A DNA stretch of 64,000 bases, from NCBI GenBank assembly GCA_022578965.1, contig MU400537.1, forward strand, positions 1-64,000, written 5' to 3'. The notes beneath the pieces were generated by a model. That model saw nothing but the letters and a program-made list of their open reading frames with translations. It did no database searches and had not been told where the DNA came from. The first letter of the stretch is position 1; each line of letters starts with the position of its first letter. Source of the DNA: Xylaria sp. FL1777 (Eukaryota; Ascomycota; Sordariomycetes; Xylariales; Xylariaceae). Made by a program: the position numbers and the translations under genes. Below, in pieces: positions 51,162 through 63,370 of the stretch.

Positions 51162-52728
51162 TAAAAAAAACTTAAGCTTAATAAATTATTTCGATTAAAA
51201 ATACTTAAGCTTTTTAAATTTATACTTTATATTAGCTTTACTACTAAAATTATAAAGTATTTTAGCTATATTTTTAAGCGTTATAAAGCTAGAAAAATAT
51301 ATATAACTTTACTTAAAGCTTATTATAAAAATAAAAAACAAAATTTATAAAAAAAATATTACTAAAATTATAAATTTTAAAGCATAGTTTAGTATTATTA
51401 TAAACTTATTTATTAATAAAAATAGCTTTACTACTAAAAATATAAATATAACTTAAAAAGAATTTAATTAAACTAGCAATTTAATTAAATATATAAAATG
51501 CTTAAAAACTACTATTTAAATAAGCAAAAAGTTGCTGCTTTTTCTACTATATATAATTAGCAAAAAACAAGCTACTTATTTTTTATTACTAAAAATAAAC
51601 TTTATTATAAAGTTTTAAATAAGTTTATATTTTTAAAGCTTTTATATAATAACTAATATAATACTTAAAATAAGCTAGATTATTATATTAATAATAAACT
51701 ATATTAAAAGTTTAAATTTAAAAACTTAAAAATATTAATAATTAAAAAACTAATATATATTTACTAAACTATTAGCTTAGTAAATAAGCTATAAAAGGCA
51801 TAAAAATACTAAACCTTAAATAAAAAATCTAACAATTAGCAAAAAAAAACAAAAAAAAAATTAAATAAACATAGTTTAAAAAAATATATAAGTGCAAACT
51901 TATAAAAAAATTAAAACCTATATAATAATATAACGTTAGTAGCTTTTTTAATTTCTTTTATATAAAATATTAAACTTTTTAAAAACTTAAAAATATAAAA
52001 TAATAAAAAGGTTTATACTATTTTTAATAATAATTAACTATTTAAAATATTTTTAATTATAATAAAAAAAGCGCTAAAGCAAAAAAACACTAAAAAATTA
52101 ATAATTATAAAAACTAGAAATTTTGCATACAAATTAAAAAACAAAAATAACTTAATTATAACTTTAATTTAAATACTATTAATTTTTTAAGCTTTAAAAA
52201 CTAACAAATCAATAAAAAATAAAACAATAATTTTAAATATAATATATAAAACAAAAAATAAAAAGATTTATTTTAAAAATAACGTGCTATTTAATAATAC
52301 TGTTTTACTTAAATCTTATAAATAAAAAAAGCAAACTTTAAAAAAAGCAAGCTATTACTTAAAAAATTTTGTGCTATTTTAATAAAATAGCATTTATTAA
52401 AATATATATCTACGTTTTAGCACTACTTTTAAAAGCACTTAATTAACTACTAAATAACTAGCTATTTTTTTAAAAAAGCTTTATATAACTAACTTTATTT
52501 AACAAAAAGCAGTATTATTAACTAAAATATAATATTATAAAAAAATAGCACTTTTTTAAAACTTTTCTAAAATAAAAAAAATATATAATAAAATTTCTTT
52601 TTTTTATAAAATTAAAACAGTTCTTTATAAAACATAATAAGTTTGCAGTATTTTAATTTTTAAGCTTTTAAAAAATATTACTATAAAGGTTTTAAAAACC
52701 TAACTTAAATATAGCGTTTTTAAAAAAG

Positions 52729-53260
52729 CTTATAGTTTATATTGTAATGCTTAGTTTTTAATACAAAAAAAAAGTAAAAAAGTTCGGTTAATTAATTTAG
52801 CTATAAAAATAAACGCAGTTATTATATATAATGCTAATTTTCTTTAAAGCTATAATAAATTCTTTAAAAAGTTTATAATATATAAAGTAATCTTTATAGT
52901 TAATTTATTTTTAAAATATGATTAAATACTACTTTTTATTTTTAGCTAAGCAATAATAGCTTTTTTTATATTAATAAGCTTTTTTTAAATAATTACTTTT
53001 TTGTAAAAAGTAATAAATTTAGTAGCTTAATTTCTAAAAATATTATTAAAAGTTTTATATAATATATTACTAATAAAGTGCAAACTTTTCTTTAATAATA
53101 TAATAGTTAAAAAATTTATTACTAAGTATAATAATTATAAAGTTGCTTTAAGTATTAAATAGTTTATATTAAAACATTTTAAAAATTTTAATGCTATGCT
53201 ACTTAATTTTAAGCTAGCTAAAATTATAGCTAGCATATTTAAAAGCAAATAAGCAAAATA
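52729..53260 (+). pseudogene. Second Gypsy element: reverse transcriptase relic
   Basis: Read on the plus strand, short segments match the order of a fungal Ty3/Gypsy RT: INAVIIYNANFL (family INAVTIRDAN), then IVNLFLKYDQILL (LVDLFSGYDQIEL), then FFNNIIVKKFITKYNN (FIDDIGVKGPKTRYND), then a QFILKHFKNFNAMLLNFKLA helix. The catalytic Asp-Asp appears as Asn-Asn, a G-to-A outcome. Stops interrupt the frame. It is related to, but distinct from, the element at 55.6-63.4 kb. Confidence 0.72.
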
Positions 53261-53466
53261 AACAACTAAAATAATTAGCTATATATATAGCACTAATAAT
53301 AAAAGCTTAATAAAAGCAAAAGTAATAAAAATTTTTAAATAGAAAACTTGCAAAAACATTATAAAAATATAGTTTTTTTTAGAAATAATAGTATACTACT
53401 AAATATAAATATAAAGGTATGCTATAATTACAAAACTATTAATAGTTTTATTATAAAAAAATAAGC

Positions 53467-53770
53467 TGTTTTGCTTTAAAAAACCGTAAAAAAAAGCTAT
53501 AAAAAAACTTTAAAAAGCTATTATAATAGCTTTTATTTTTATTACTTTTAATTATACAAAAAAACTTATTTAGCTAAAAATAAATGCTTTTAAAACTAGC
53601 TAAAGCGCTATTTTATGCTAAAAAGTTAATAAAGCTATTAAACTAGCAAAATATAAGTTTAAAATATAAAAAAGCCTTAAAAAAAATATAATGCTATAAA
53701 GCTAAAAAAGCTTACTATTATTAAAACTTTTTAAAAGTTACGTAATTATTTTTATAAAATTACGTTTTAT
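53467..53770 (+). pseudogene. Second Gypsy element: RNase H relic
   Basis: Follows the RT relic directly. It reads KKAIKKL, IIIAFIFITFNYTKKLI, then INAFKTSxSAILC (family TDASxxASGAILC), KLAKYKFKI and KKNIMLxSxKSLLLLKLFKSY (family RNYxLxDxExLLxVxAFKSY). Spacing is right for the tethered RNase H of Gypsy pol. Confidence 0.68.
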
Positions 53771-54329
53771 TTAAAAACTAATGCAAAAGTTTTTATAGCT
53801 TAACTAAACAATAGATTTTTAGCATTGCTAAATTCTTAATTAATAAAATAAATAATATATATAAAGACTTTTGATTTTATACTTTATTATGTGCTAAAAA
53901 AAAAATATATAGCTGCTAATAAGCTTTTTAAAAAACTTTTTAAGCTATTAAATAAATTAAATAATTATTAAGAAAAAAATATAAAAGATTTTATTAATTT
54001 TTAATTATATATAATAGCTATTATTATTACGTATAAAAAATTAAGCGATTAATTAATTAAAAGCTTAGTATACTAGAAAATAAAACCTTTGTTATACTTA
54101 AAAAAAAATTAAAGCAAAAAAAGCAAGCAAATTGTTAAGTATTTTGTTTTTAAGCAAGTTTTAAAAAAACTTACAACAAAAAAAAAGCAAAAACACTTTA
54201 AAAAAAAAGCTTTTAAATTTTTTATTAACAAGTTTACTTTTTAAAAAAAAGCAAAGTTTAAAAAAATGCTAAAAAGAATTATTAATAATAAAAAAACCTA
54301 AAAAGCTTTTATTAAAAAAAACTATAAAA

Positions 54330-54480
54330 AAATAATATATAAAAGCTAAATATTTATAACTTAATAAATAACTTAAAAATATTACTAAAAAGGCCTTTAT
54401 TAAAACATTTATATTGCAATTGCTAATTGCTTTAATTGCTAAAAATTTACTAATAGCAAAAAAACTAAAAAATATTGTTT
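54330..54480 (+). pseudogene. Second Gypsy element: integrase zinc-binding relic
   Basis: Reads KYYxKGLYxNIYIAIANCFNC followed by KFTNSKKTKKYC. This is like the tyrosine-Trp and C-x2-C end of the integrase HHCC domain, in the expected place about 600 bp after RNase H. The frame contains stops. Confidence 0.5.
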
Positions 54481-55625
54481 TAATTACTTTTTAAATTTTT
54501 TAGTTTTTTAGGTTATAAATATGCAAACTATACTATTAAGCAATAAATTTAAAGCTATTATAAAAGCAAAATATAAAATAATAATTTACTTAAAAGCTAA
54601 ACTTTTAAAACATATAAATTTTCTAAAAATACTTAAATTTATTAAAGAAAAAATCATATTTTAGCACAAAGTTCTTATAAAAATTAAGTATAATAATAGC
54701 TTTAAATTTAAAAAAGAAATAAAAAACATAATAAATATTTTAAGCTATAAAATAAACTATAGTTTAGCTTATTATTTTTAAGCTTAAGGCCTTATTAAAA
54801 AAAGCTATAAGCTAATAAAAAAAAGCTTTATATAAATAATAAATAAAACTAAAAAAAATTAGCTAAAATATTTAAACTTAATAATATAAGCAGATTACAT
54901 TTTTATGCGCTATTATAGCTGCAGTTTATATAAGCTAATATATAAAAAAATGCTAATTTTGCTAATAAAAAATGTAATACTAATATAAAAAATAATTAAG
55001 TAGTAAAATGTTGCTTTTTATAAAAATTTTATTAAAGCTAAAGTTAAGTAGTTAAAACGTTATAACTAAAATATTATAAAAATTAAAGCAATTATAACTA
55101 AAAAAAGAAAATTAGCTATAAAAGCTAAATTTTAAAAAAACGTTTATAAAATTAAGCAATTATTTAAAAAAAGCTTTTTTGTTTTTTTTTATAATACTAT
55201 GCTTTTAATAAATAAATTTAATAACAAAAAGCTACTATATAAATAGATTAGCTCTTATAAAGTTAAAAAAAATATTAATTATAAATAATATTAATTAGCA
55301 AAACTAATTAGCAAAGAATTAAAAAAGTTGTTTTTTTTTAAAAAATTAAAGTAATTTATATAAAATAACTAAAAGTACTAAAAACTAAAAAATTTTAACT
55401 TTAATGTATAAACTACTAGTATTATAGCTATTTATTAAAAATTAAACTAAAATAATAAAGCTTTTAATAATTAAAGCTATAATAGTTAAGCTACAAAAAA
55501 TAAAAAAAATATAATAAGTTATAAAAGCTTTTTAAGTTTATAAAAGCTATAGCATAATTTTTAGCGCTTTAAATATTCTAAGTGCTAAAAAATATAATAG
55601 CTTACTTTATTTTTTTAGCTACTAT

Positions 55626-55630
55626 ATTAT
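55626..55630. repeat. Target-site duplication, left (ATTAT)
   Basis: Identical to the 5 bp that follow the right LTR (63,371-63,375). A 5-bp length is normal for Gypsy integrases. Confidence 0.8.
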
Positions 55631-56150
55631 TGTTATGAAATGGGCTAACTAGGCTGGTTAAAAGGCCATGTGTAAAGAAAGCATGCGCGGAAGAAGTTCT
55701 ATTTGTTAAAAAGATATGTATTTAAACCACTATAGGGGTTTAATGCATGGACTTAATAGACTTAAGCGTTAAGTTTATCGAGCTTTAAACTTAACGGACT
55801 TAAGCGTTAAGTTTATTAAGCCTCGGACTTAAAACAATATAGCGTTAAGTTTATTAGAGGAAGCAACGTTTATAAATTACTACTACTGTTTCTTTTGTTT
55901 ATATAATTATACATTTTTTATATTTAATTACTTACTTAGTTTTTAGCTCTTTAGCTATTAATTTTTCTTATAACTGCTAAGTACTAATACACTTATTACT
56001 TTTAAATTACTTAAGGCCTTTATTAATACATAGTAGTAAAAGTTCTTTGAAAACCTCTTTAATAAACTATTGCTAAGGATTTTATTGTTACTTACAAATT
56101 AAAACCCTAAAGGCAAACCTGTTATATTAATATATAATAGGTTTATTATA
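55631..56150 (+). repeat. Left LTR of the chromovirus
   Basis: 520 bp, starts TGTTATGAAATGG and ends GGTTTATTATA. Contains two copies of CTTAAGCGTTAAGTTTAT near 55,763 and 55,799. It aligns to the right LTR with no gaps. Many differences are present, all transitions. Confidence 0.93.
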
Positions 56151-57494
56151 CTTTAATAGCTCTTTAATTAATAAAACTTAGCACACAAAAACAAGTATTA
56201 GTATAAAAAAGTTAAATAAAAAACAGTTTATAAAATAAACTTTTAAAAGTATACCTAAAGGATATTTAGAAAACCAAAATGCTAACTAGCATTATATAAG
56301 TAAACTTTACCTAATAACTAATAAGATTAAATTTAAGTTATGCTACTAAAAACAAAAAGCTAAAAATTAAGTTTAAAAATCTTAAAGACTTTTAGAATTA
56401 ATAACGTACTAAAACAACAAACTTTAGCCTTTTTATTAGTAACCTTTATTAGAAAAAAAGCAGTAGCAAAAAAAAAAAAGTTAAATAGCAGCAGTAAAAA
56501 AGAGCTAATGCTAACGCTAGCGCTACAAAGCAAACTAGTTGTTTTAACTTAAAAAACAGCTTAAATACTAAGTATTACAACCTTTAAACTAGCATAAACA
56601 CTAGTTATAGTAATTAAGGCAGCTATAATAATTACTACTGCAACAATAAGTTAAAGCTTTAAACAAGTAATTATATTACAACTAACTTTTATATTACTAC
56701 TAGCAAACCTAATGCTTACTTTTATTACTGCTACACTTAAAGTAATAACTTAAGATAAAAAACCTAACTTTTTACTACTACTACTGCTTTTATTATTAAG
56801 ATTATTTATAATGTTAAAAATGCTAAACATTAAAAGTTTTAAACTTATTGCCTTAAAACTTTATAACAGATTTATAAATATAAAAGCCTTTTTAATTCAT
56901 GCTAAACTTTATTTAAAATAGCACTTAACTACTATTATAAAAAAAGATTAAAAAGTAATAACTACTTTATAGTTCTTATTAGAAAAAGTACTAAAATAGT
57001 TTTAATTTATCCTAAAAAATTTCCTAAAAGCTAACAAGTTAACTAACTTTAAGCTAAAAACAAAAGAAATTTTCGAAAACTATATTAAGTTCGAAAATTA
57101 AATAAAAGCACTGTTTAAAAACACTTAAAAAGCAAAACATGCTAAAAAAGCATTTTATTGCTTAAAACAAACAAAAGCAGCAGTAAACTATGCTATAAAA
57201 TTTAAACAATTAATAGCAATTTTAGGATTGCTTAAGCTTGCACTGTTTTATTTATTTTATAGTAAACTTAAGACTTAAGTTTAAAACGAACTATGCAAAA
57301 TAAATAAACCAGCAAAGATTAATACGTATATTAATATAGCTATTGTAATTAATCAATAATTATTTAACTGGTACTTTAAAACTAAGAAAACTAGAAAAAA
57401 CAAAAAAAAAAATACTTAAAAGAGTATTAAATAGAGATTTAAACAAATCAATAAAGTCTAAAAATAATAACCCTAAAACATGTCTAAAGTTAAA

Positions 57495-57536
57495 TGTTAT
57501 AACTGTAGAAAAAAAGAACACTTTTAAAAATAATGC
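57495..57536 (+). pseudogene. Gag zinc knuckle relic (CCHC)
   Basis: Reads CYNCRKKEHF then two stops and C, exactly C-x2-C-x4-H-x4-C. This is the nucleocapsid knuckle at the gag C-terminus. The 92-codon minus-strand frame here is a shadow. Confidence 0.82.
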
Positions 57537-59319
57537 CGATTTAAAAAGAAAAACGGAAAGAAAAACTATAAAAAGGGAAAGATTTCTTAACCTAAGAAAA
57601 AAGTATAAGTTATAAAAGTTCAAAACAATAAAAAACAACGAAGCAATTCAAAAAATACGTTTTTAAAGCAAAAATATAAAGTTGCTGTTTTAAATTAAAA
57701 TAAAAGTGCTATACTAAATAAATCTAAATGCTTTATTTATATAGGTTAAAATAAACAAGCATGCAAATACTATTTAAAAGCTTTGCAGTTATTAAAACAA
57801 ATTGCAAAAAGATATATTTACTATACAAACAATTAAAGTTATTTAGTATATAACCTAAAAAAATAATTTAATTAAAAGTAGCAAACAACAAAAAGTAGTA
57901 AGTTAATATAGCTAGCAAATTTATAGAACTATAAAAACTTTAAACTACTAAAGCTTAAAATATAGCCTAAAAAAAAATCATGTTTAAAGAAATAAAACTA
58001 TAACTATAAATAGTGTAATTATTAAACTAATTACAAACTGCTAAAGCACTTAGTTGCTAAATAAACCCAAAAAAACAGAACTTATAAAACTTTAAAGCAA
58101 AAACAACTAAGATTAAAAACTATAAAAAACACTACAAAAAAAGAACTAATAAAAATAAACGAAGTATTTTTATAGCTTAAACTGCTTTAAATGCAACAAA
58201 ACAAAAAAGCACTAATAGTTAATATAAAAACTAATACGTCCTAAAAACTAGAACTAGTAATTTAACTAATTACTAAAAGTTATTACTATAATAAAACCAT
58301 AATAAAAAACAATAATAATATTTTATGCTTAAAAAATCTAAAATATAATAAAGTACTATAAAATTGCTATATAGTATATTATTACTACTAACATTTACTT
58401 AACAAACTAAAAAATAATTAGTTTTTTAAACGGATTGCAAAAACAGGAATAAAAGACCTTTACGAAGTAAAATAATTAGTTGTAACCTTAGTTTACTACA
58501 AAAATCCACAAAAATTTGCAACGTTTAAAGAAAATCGCAATTATATTTATAACATTGTTTTAAAAAAATATAAAGATAACTTTTATAAGTACTACTAGCT
58601 AATTAAAGCATGCTTATATTAAAAAATAATTGCTAAAAGCAAAAAAGTTTAAAAACTATGATTTAAAGCTTAACTAAAAGTAAAACTAGAACAAAGTATA
58701 ATAATAACCAAAATATTAAATAAAACAAGCACCCAAACATCTTATAAAAAATCAAAAAACAAAATAAACATTTGCTAAAAAGGCAGCAAATAGCTAAAAA
58801 AACTAAGGCCTTACGTAAAGTTTAGTATAATAACTAAAAAAATTAGTTCAAGATCGAACTTATATATTAAAAAAAGAAATATAACACCTTAATTAACTTA
58901 AAAGCATAAGCTAATATAATTTTACTTAAAGTAGCAAAACAAAATAAAATTCCTTAGAAATACAAGCAAAGGTTTTAAAAGATTAAAAGATTTAATAGAA
59001 GCACTTTTAGCTATAATAATAGTTGCGTACTTAAAGAAACTAAGCTTTTTAATATATTTATATAAAAACATAAAAAACAAATTGTACTAAATATTGCTAA
59101 TATATCTAATTATAACATTATTTTAGAAATATTATAGTTAAAAACTAGTAACCCTTTAATTCAATAAAAAGCAAAAATTATTAGGTAGAAAAATAAAAAA
59201 CAAAGCAAGAAAATTAGAAAAATTGCAAAAGAAATCCTAAACGAAATACCAAAAGCATATTACAGATTTTATAAACTGTTTAAAAAAAGAAAAAAAAGAA
59301 AACTTCCTAAATATAGCCT

Positions 59320-60110
59320 ATAAAACTACTATATTCCTATTAAGAAAAAATGTTAACTAAAGCTTTATTAAGTATACTACATAAGCTTAAACAAAACAAA
59401 CGCCTTGTAGAAATATATTTAGAAAAATCTAGCAAAAAGATTTCTAAAAGAATTTTAGTTATTTACTAAATACCTTTATATACTAATACCCAAAATAAAA
59501 AATAAAAAACAACTAATTAATAAAAAAAAAAGACTAGTATAGCAAGTAATAATTAACTATTAACTATTAAACGTAATTACTATTGTAAATAAATACTTTT
59601 TTACTTTATTAATAACTATAAAAGAAAACATTAGTTAAGCAGAATAGTTTATAGCAGTTAATATCTTAAATAAATACTATGCTATTAAAATAGCTAAAAA
59701 AAAAAAATAAAAAACAGCTATACAAACAGTACATAAACTATATAAATATATAGTTATGCTATAAGAACTACGGAATGCACTAGCTAGCTTTTAACATATA
59801 ATAATAATAATTTTACGAAAGTTTTTAAACAAATTTATATTTATTTACTTAAACAATATTTTTATTTATTTTAGAACGCTAAAAAAACATAAGAAATATG
59901 TAACCTAAGTGTTAAAAACACTTAAACAAGCAGAATTACAACTTAATACGAAGAAATATGTATAGCATACATAAAAGATTAATTTCTTAAAATTTACAAT
60001 TATCCTAGAACAAATATAGATTTAATAATTAAAAATTAATATAGTACAAAATTAAAAAATACTAAACCTAGCTATAGTTATAAACATATAACAAGCATTA
60101 AAATTTTTGA
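59320..60110 (+). pseudogene. Chromovirus reverse transcriptase relic
   Basis: The clearest part reads ASF, then RKFLNKFIFIYLNNIFIYF and KKHKKYV, VLKTLKQAELQLNTKK. The active site YLDD appears as YLNN at 59,846-59,857 (Asp to Asn by G-to-A). This is the Ty3/Gypsy pattern of FGLTNAPASFQ, YLDDILIYS and EHxxHV. Confidence 0.85.
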
Positions 60111-60289
60111 ACTATGTTTAGATGTTAATTTAAAACTTTAAAAAAATAGCATTTTATTTTATAAAGTATACAAGGAAAAAATACAAAAAAAAGTCCTTTT
60201 TAATTTTAAAGAAAGCCTAAGAAGCTTTTAAAGAATTAAAACTAAGAGTTATTTCTAACTCTGTGGTTAAACTACTTGACCTACAAAAA

Positions 60290-60610
60290 AAAAAAAAGCT
60301 AAAAACAGATGCTTTAAACAGTATAATTACAGAAGTTTTAAAACAACTAAAAGATAATAAAAAATAGCACCTAGTAGTTTATTACTTTAAAGCACTATAA
60401 AACGTAGCATTATAATACCTAATATATAATAAAGAACTGCTTGCAATTATTATAGCACTTAAAAAATAAAAACTGTTTTTTATAAGAACTATAAAGCTAA
60501 TTAAGATTTACTTAAATTATTAAAACTTAACAAAATTTATAACTACATAAAAGATTACTAAAAGACATAAAAACTAAATGGTTTTCTTTTTTAAGTTTAA
60601 CTTTAAAATA
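60290..60610 (+). pseudogene. Chromovirus RNase H relic
   Basis: Reads LKTDALNSIITEVLKQ, then HLVVYYFKAL and IYNKELLAIIIALK, matching the Gypsy TDAS...GAVLSQ, PVAYxSKxL and NYxIxxKELLAIxxAxxxW pattern with very few breaks. Confidence 0.85.
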
Positions 60611-60859
60611 TGCTATATTAAAGAAAAAAAAAACATTTAAGCAAACATACTTAGTTAACGAAGTTAAAAAGGATTTAAAGTTTCAAAAAAAAACATTTAA
60701 GTATTATATCCCTAAAAAAATAAAAGCTTAAAAGTTAAAGTTATACTTAAGAACTTTATAAATATATAGCTATAATAAGCTTATAACTTAAAAAAATTAG
60801 CAAAGCTACAAAAGTACAAAAAATTAAAGAATAATAAGCTAATATATAAACATAAGGTT

Positions 60860-61560
60860 TACTTACTGAAATTTTTATAAAACAAGTTTATTAAGAAATT
60901 TTATGAATACTTATTGCATAAATACTAAAAAGCAATAAAAATAGTCTAACAACTATAGAAAAAATACAATTTTTTAAAACTATAAAACATAGTTAAGTTT
61001 ATTGTAAAAAAGTGCAATATTTGCAATAAAGCTAAAGCAGCTTAACATAAACTTTATAAACTACTATAACTTATATAAATACTTAAACAAGCATAGTACA
61101 CTATTGCTTAAAATTTTATTATAGCATTATTTCTATTAACCGATTTAATTACAAAAATATAATATAATAAAATATAAGTTATTGTTAATAAATTTACTAA
61201 GTATGCTTATTTTTTACCGTTTAAAGAAAATATAACTGCTAAACAACTTGTATACACCTTTATACAATAATACTTAAATAAGCATAAGCTACTAGAAAAA
61301 ATTATCTTAAACTAAAATAAGTTGTTTACTTTTAAGTTTAAAACTAGTTTTTTTAAACTTATTAATGTTAAACTTAAGTTTTTAACTGCTTATTATTTAT
61401 AAACTAACAAACAAACAAAAAAATTAAACTAGATACTAAAACAGTACTTATAGAGTTATATTAACTATTAATAAAATAATTAAATAAAACTATTATTAAT
61501 AGCATAAATCTTATATAATATATTAACAAACGAAAATATAAACATATTTTTGCATAAAGC
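60860..61560 (+). pseudogene. Chromovirus integrase relic
   Basis: The HHCC zinc-binding part ends in FIVKKCNICNKAKAA (Cys codons at 61,013 and 61,022), preceded by YLLHKY. The core includes TKYAYFLPFKENITA, KLLEKIIL (the first-Asp region of the catalytic triad further on, now Asn) and LKFLTAYYL, the AYHPQTNGQ region. Stops replace several codons. Confidence 0.82.
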
Positions 61561-62028
61561 TGTTTATAAATAACAAGCAACTATTAAAAAACAAAAAAAA
61601 ACATTAATAGAAGCACCTGCTATTTTAATTATAGTACTTTAAGCAAGAACTATTACAACAAAAATTAGGACGCTGCAAGCTAAACTACAACTATATTTTT
61701 AGTTTTTATAATAACAAATGTTAATATATTACAACAAAAAATAAACTAAAGAACTAACCTTTAAAAAAAAAAACAAAGTCTATTTACTACAACAAAAACA
61801 AAATGCAAATACTAATATTTTTTAAATTAAAACAAAACAACCAAGCAACAAATTAAAATTTAAAAAACTTAGTTTTTTTAAAGTTAAAGAAGTTATTTTA
61901 TTTATTAACTATAAACTATTATTACTAACGAACATATAAATTTACTTTATTTTTTATATTTTTTTACTAAAACTAGCACTTATTAAAACACCTATTAAAA
62001 CACAATTAAAAATAAAAATAAATTAAAA

Positions 62029-62175
62029 CGTTTATAAAGTTAAAAATATATTAAATTCTTGTTAAAACAACAATAATATTAAATATCTTATTAAATAAAA
62101 AAAATACTTATATACTAATAATACTTAAAAACTTAAAAAACACTTAAAAACTGCTGAAATAATTATAAACTAGTT
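62029..62175 (+). pseudogene. C-terminal chromodomain relic
   Basis: One frame reads VYKVKNILNS, then IKYLIK, a stop in place of the Trp, KKYLYTNNT, another stop at a Trp position, KLKKHLKTAEIII. This is the chromodomain pattern YEVExIL...YLVKWKGY...NTWExxxxLxxAxELI. It places the element among chromoviruses. Confidence 0.8.
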
Positions 62176-62850
62176 TTATTGCTAATACTTTAACTAGCTA
62201 AAGCTAAAAAAAAAAAATTAACCTTAAACAAAACGTTTAGCACGTTTTAATTAAACTTTAAAAAAACAACTAACAATAGTAGTACTGCTTTAATACGCTG
62301 TTTTTGTTTTTTAGCTATATAACGCTTTTTTGCTTTAACTTGCTTAAGCTTTTTTAAACTACTTAAACTACAAGCTATAGCAGCAGCTATTTTTTTTTGC
62401 TATAATTTCTTTTATTGCTTAAAACAGCAGATTTTTGCACTTATTCTTTTATGCTTTTCTATTAGCATATTTAATTTATTCTTTAGCTTCTTGTACTAAA
62501 AAGTAAGTTGCTACATTTGCTTAAAAAATAAACCTCTAGCATTATAATTTGCTTATTTAGCTGCAATACATTTAACATATCAATCAAAGTTAAATTTTAA
62601 CATTAAACATTTTATGCTATAATAATTGCAGCAAAAGCATAAAGCCATTTTAATTAATTTTAATTTAATAAAGTAAAGCAAAGCAAAGTTTTGTTAAACC
62701 TTTTGTTTAAAACGCAACAAACGAAGTTTTTTGGAAACCCTACTAGATATAATAAGCACAAAAAACAAAAAAAAAGAAATAAAAAAAAAAAACTTACAAA
62801 AAAGAAAATATAAAATTATTAGAACAACAATTACGGGAAAAAAAAAATAA

Positions 62851-63370
62851 TGTTACAAAATAAGCTAACTAAGCTAATTAAAAAGCCATATATAAAAAAA
62901 GCATGCGCAAAAAAAGTCCTATTTATTAAAAGAATATATATTTAAACTACTATAAAAGTTTAATACATAGACTTAATAAACTTAAGCGTTAAGTTTATTA
63001 AGCCTTAAACTTAACAAACTTAAGCGTTAAGTTCATTAAGCCTTAAACTCGAAACAATATAGCATTAAATCTATTAAAAAAAACAACGTTTATAAATTAT
63101 TACTACTATTTCCTTTGTTTATATAATTATGCACTTTCTATATTTAGTTATTTACTTAGTTCTTAGCTCTTTAGCTATTAATTTTTCTTATAACTATTAA
63201 GCACTAATATATTTATTACTTTTAAATTACTTAAAGCCTTTATTAATGCATAGTAATAAAAGTCCCCTAAAAACCTCCTTAACGGACTACCGCTAAGGAT
63301 CCTATTATTACCTGCAAATTAAAACCCCAAAAGCAAACCTGTTATATTAATGTATAACAGGTCCGTTACA
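62851..63370 (+). repeat. Right LTR of the chromovirus
   Basis: 520 bp, starts TGTTACAAAATAAG and ends AACAGGTCCGTTACA. The ancestral ends (TG...CA) are kept better here than in the left LTR. Followed directly by ATTAT. Confidence 0.93.

Larger units (their letters stand above)
55631..63370 (+). mobile_element. Full-length Ty3/Gypsy chromovirus, mutated and inactive
   Basis: A 7,740-bp element with two 520-bp LTRs, a 5-bp target duplication (ATTAT at 55,626-55,630 and 63,371-63,375) and a purine tract (GGGAAAAAAAAAA, 62,835 on) before the right LTR. The coding order on the plus strand is gag with CCHC knuckle, RT, RNase H, integrase, chromodomain, which defines a Gypsy chromovirus. All frames are broken by stops from C-to-T and G-to-A change. 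It is not autonomous. It probably inserted into the older Gypsy element whose RT/RNase H/integrase relics precede it. Confidence 0.93.

Noticed and set aside
57360..57638. 92-codon minus-strand frame inside the chromovirus
   Set aside because: Antisense shadow of gag. The plus strand there carries the CCHC knuckle.
57961..58060. Possible Copia integrase motif (HKLLKHL-like) suggesting a Copia element
   Set aside because: RT lies before integrase and a chromodomain follows, so the element is Gypsy. The resemblance is chance.
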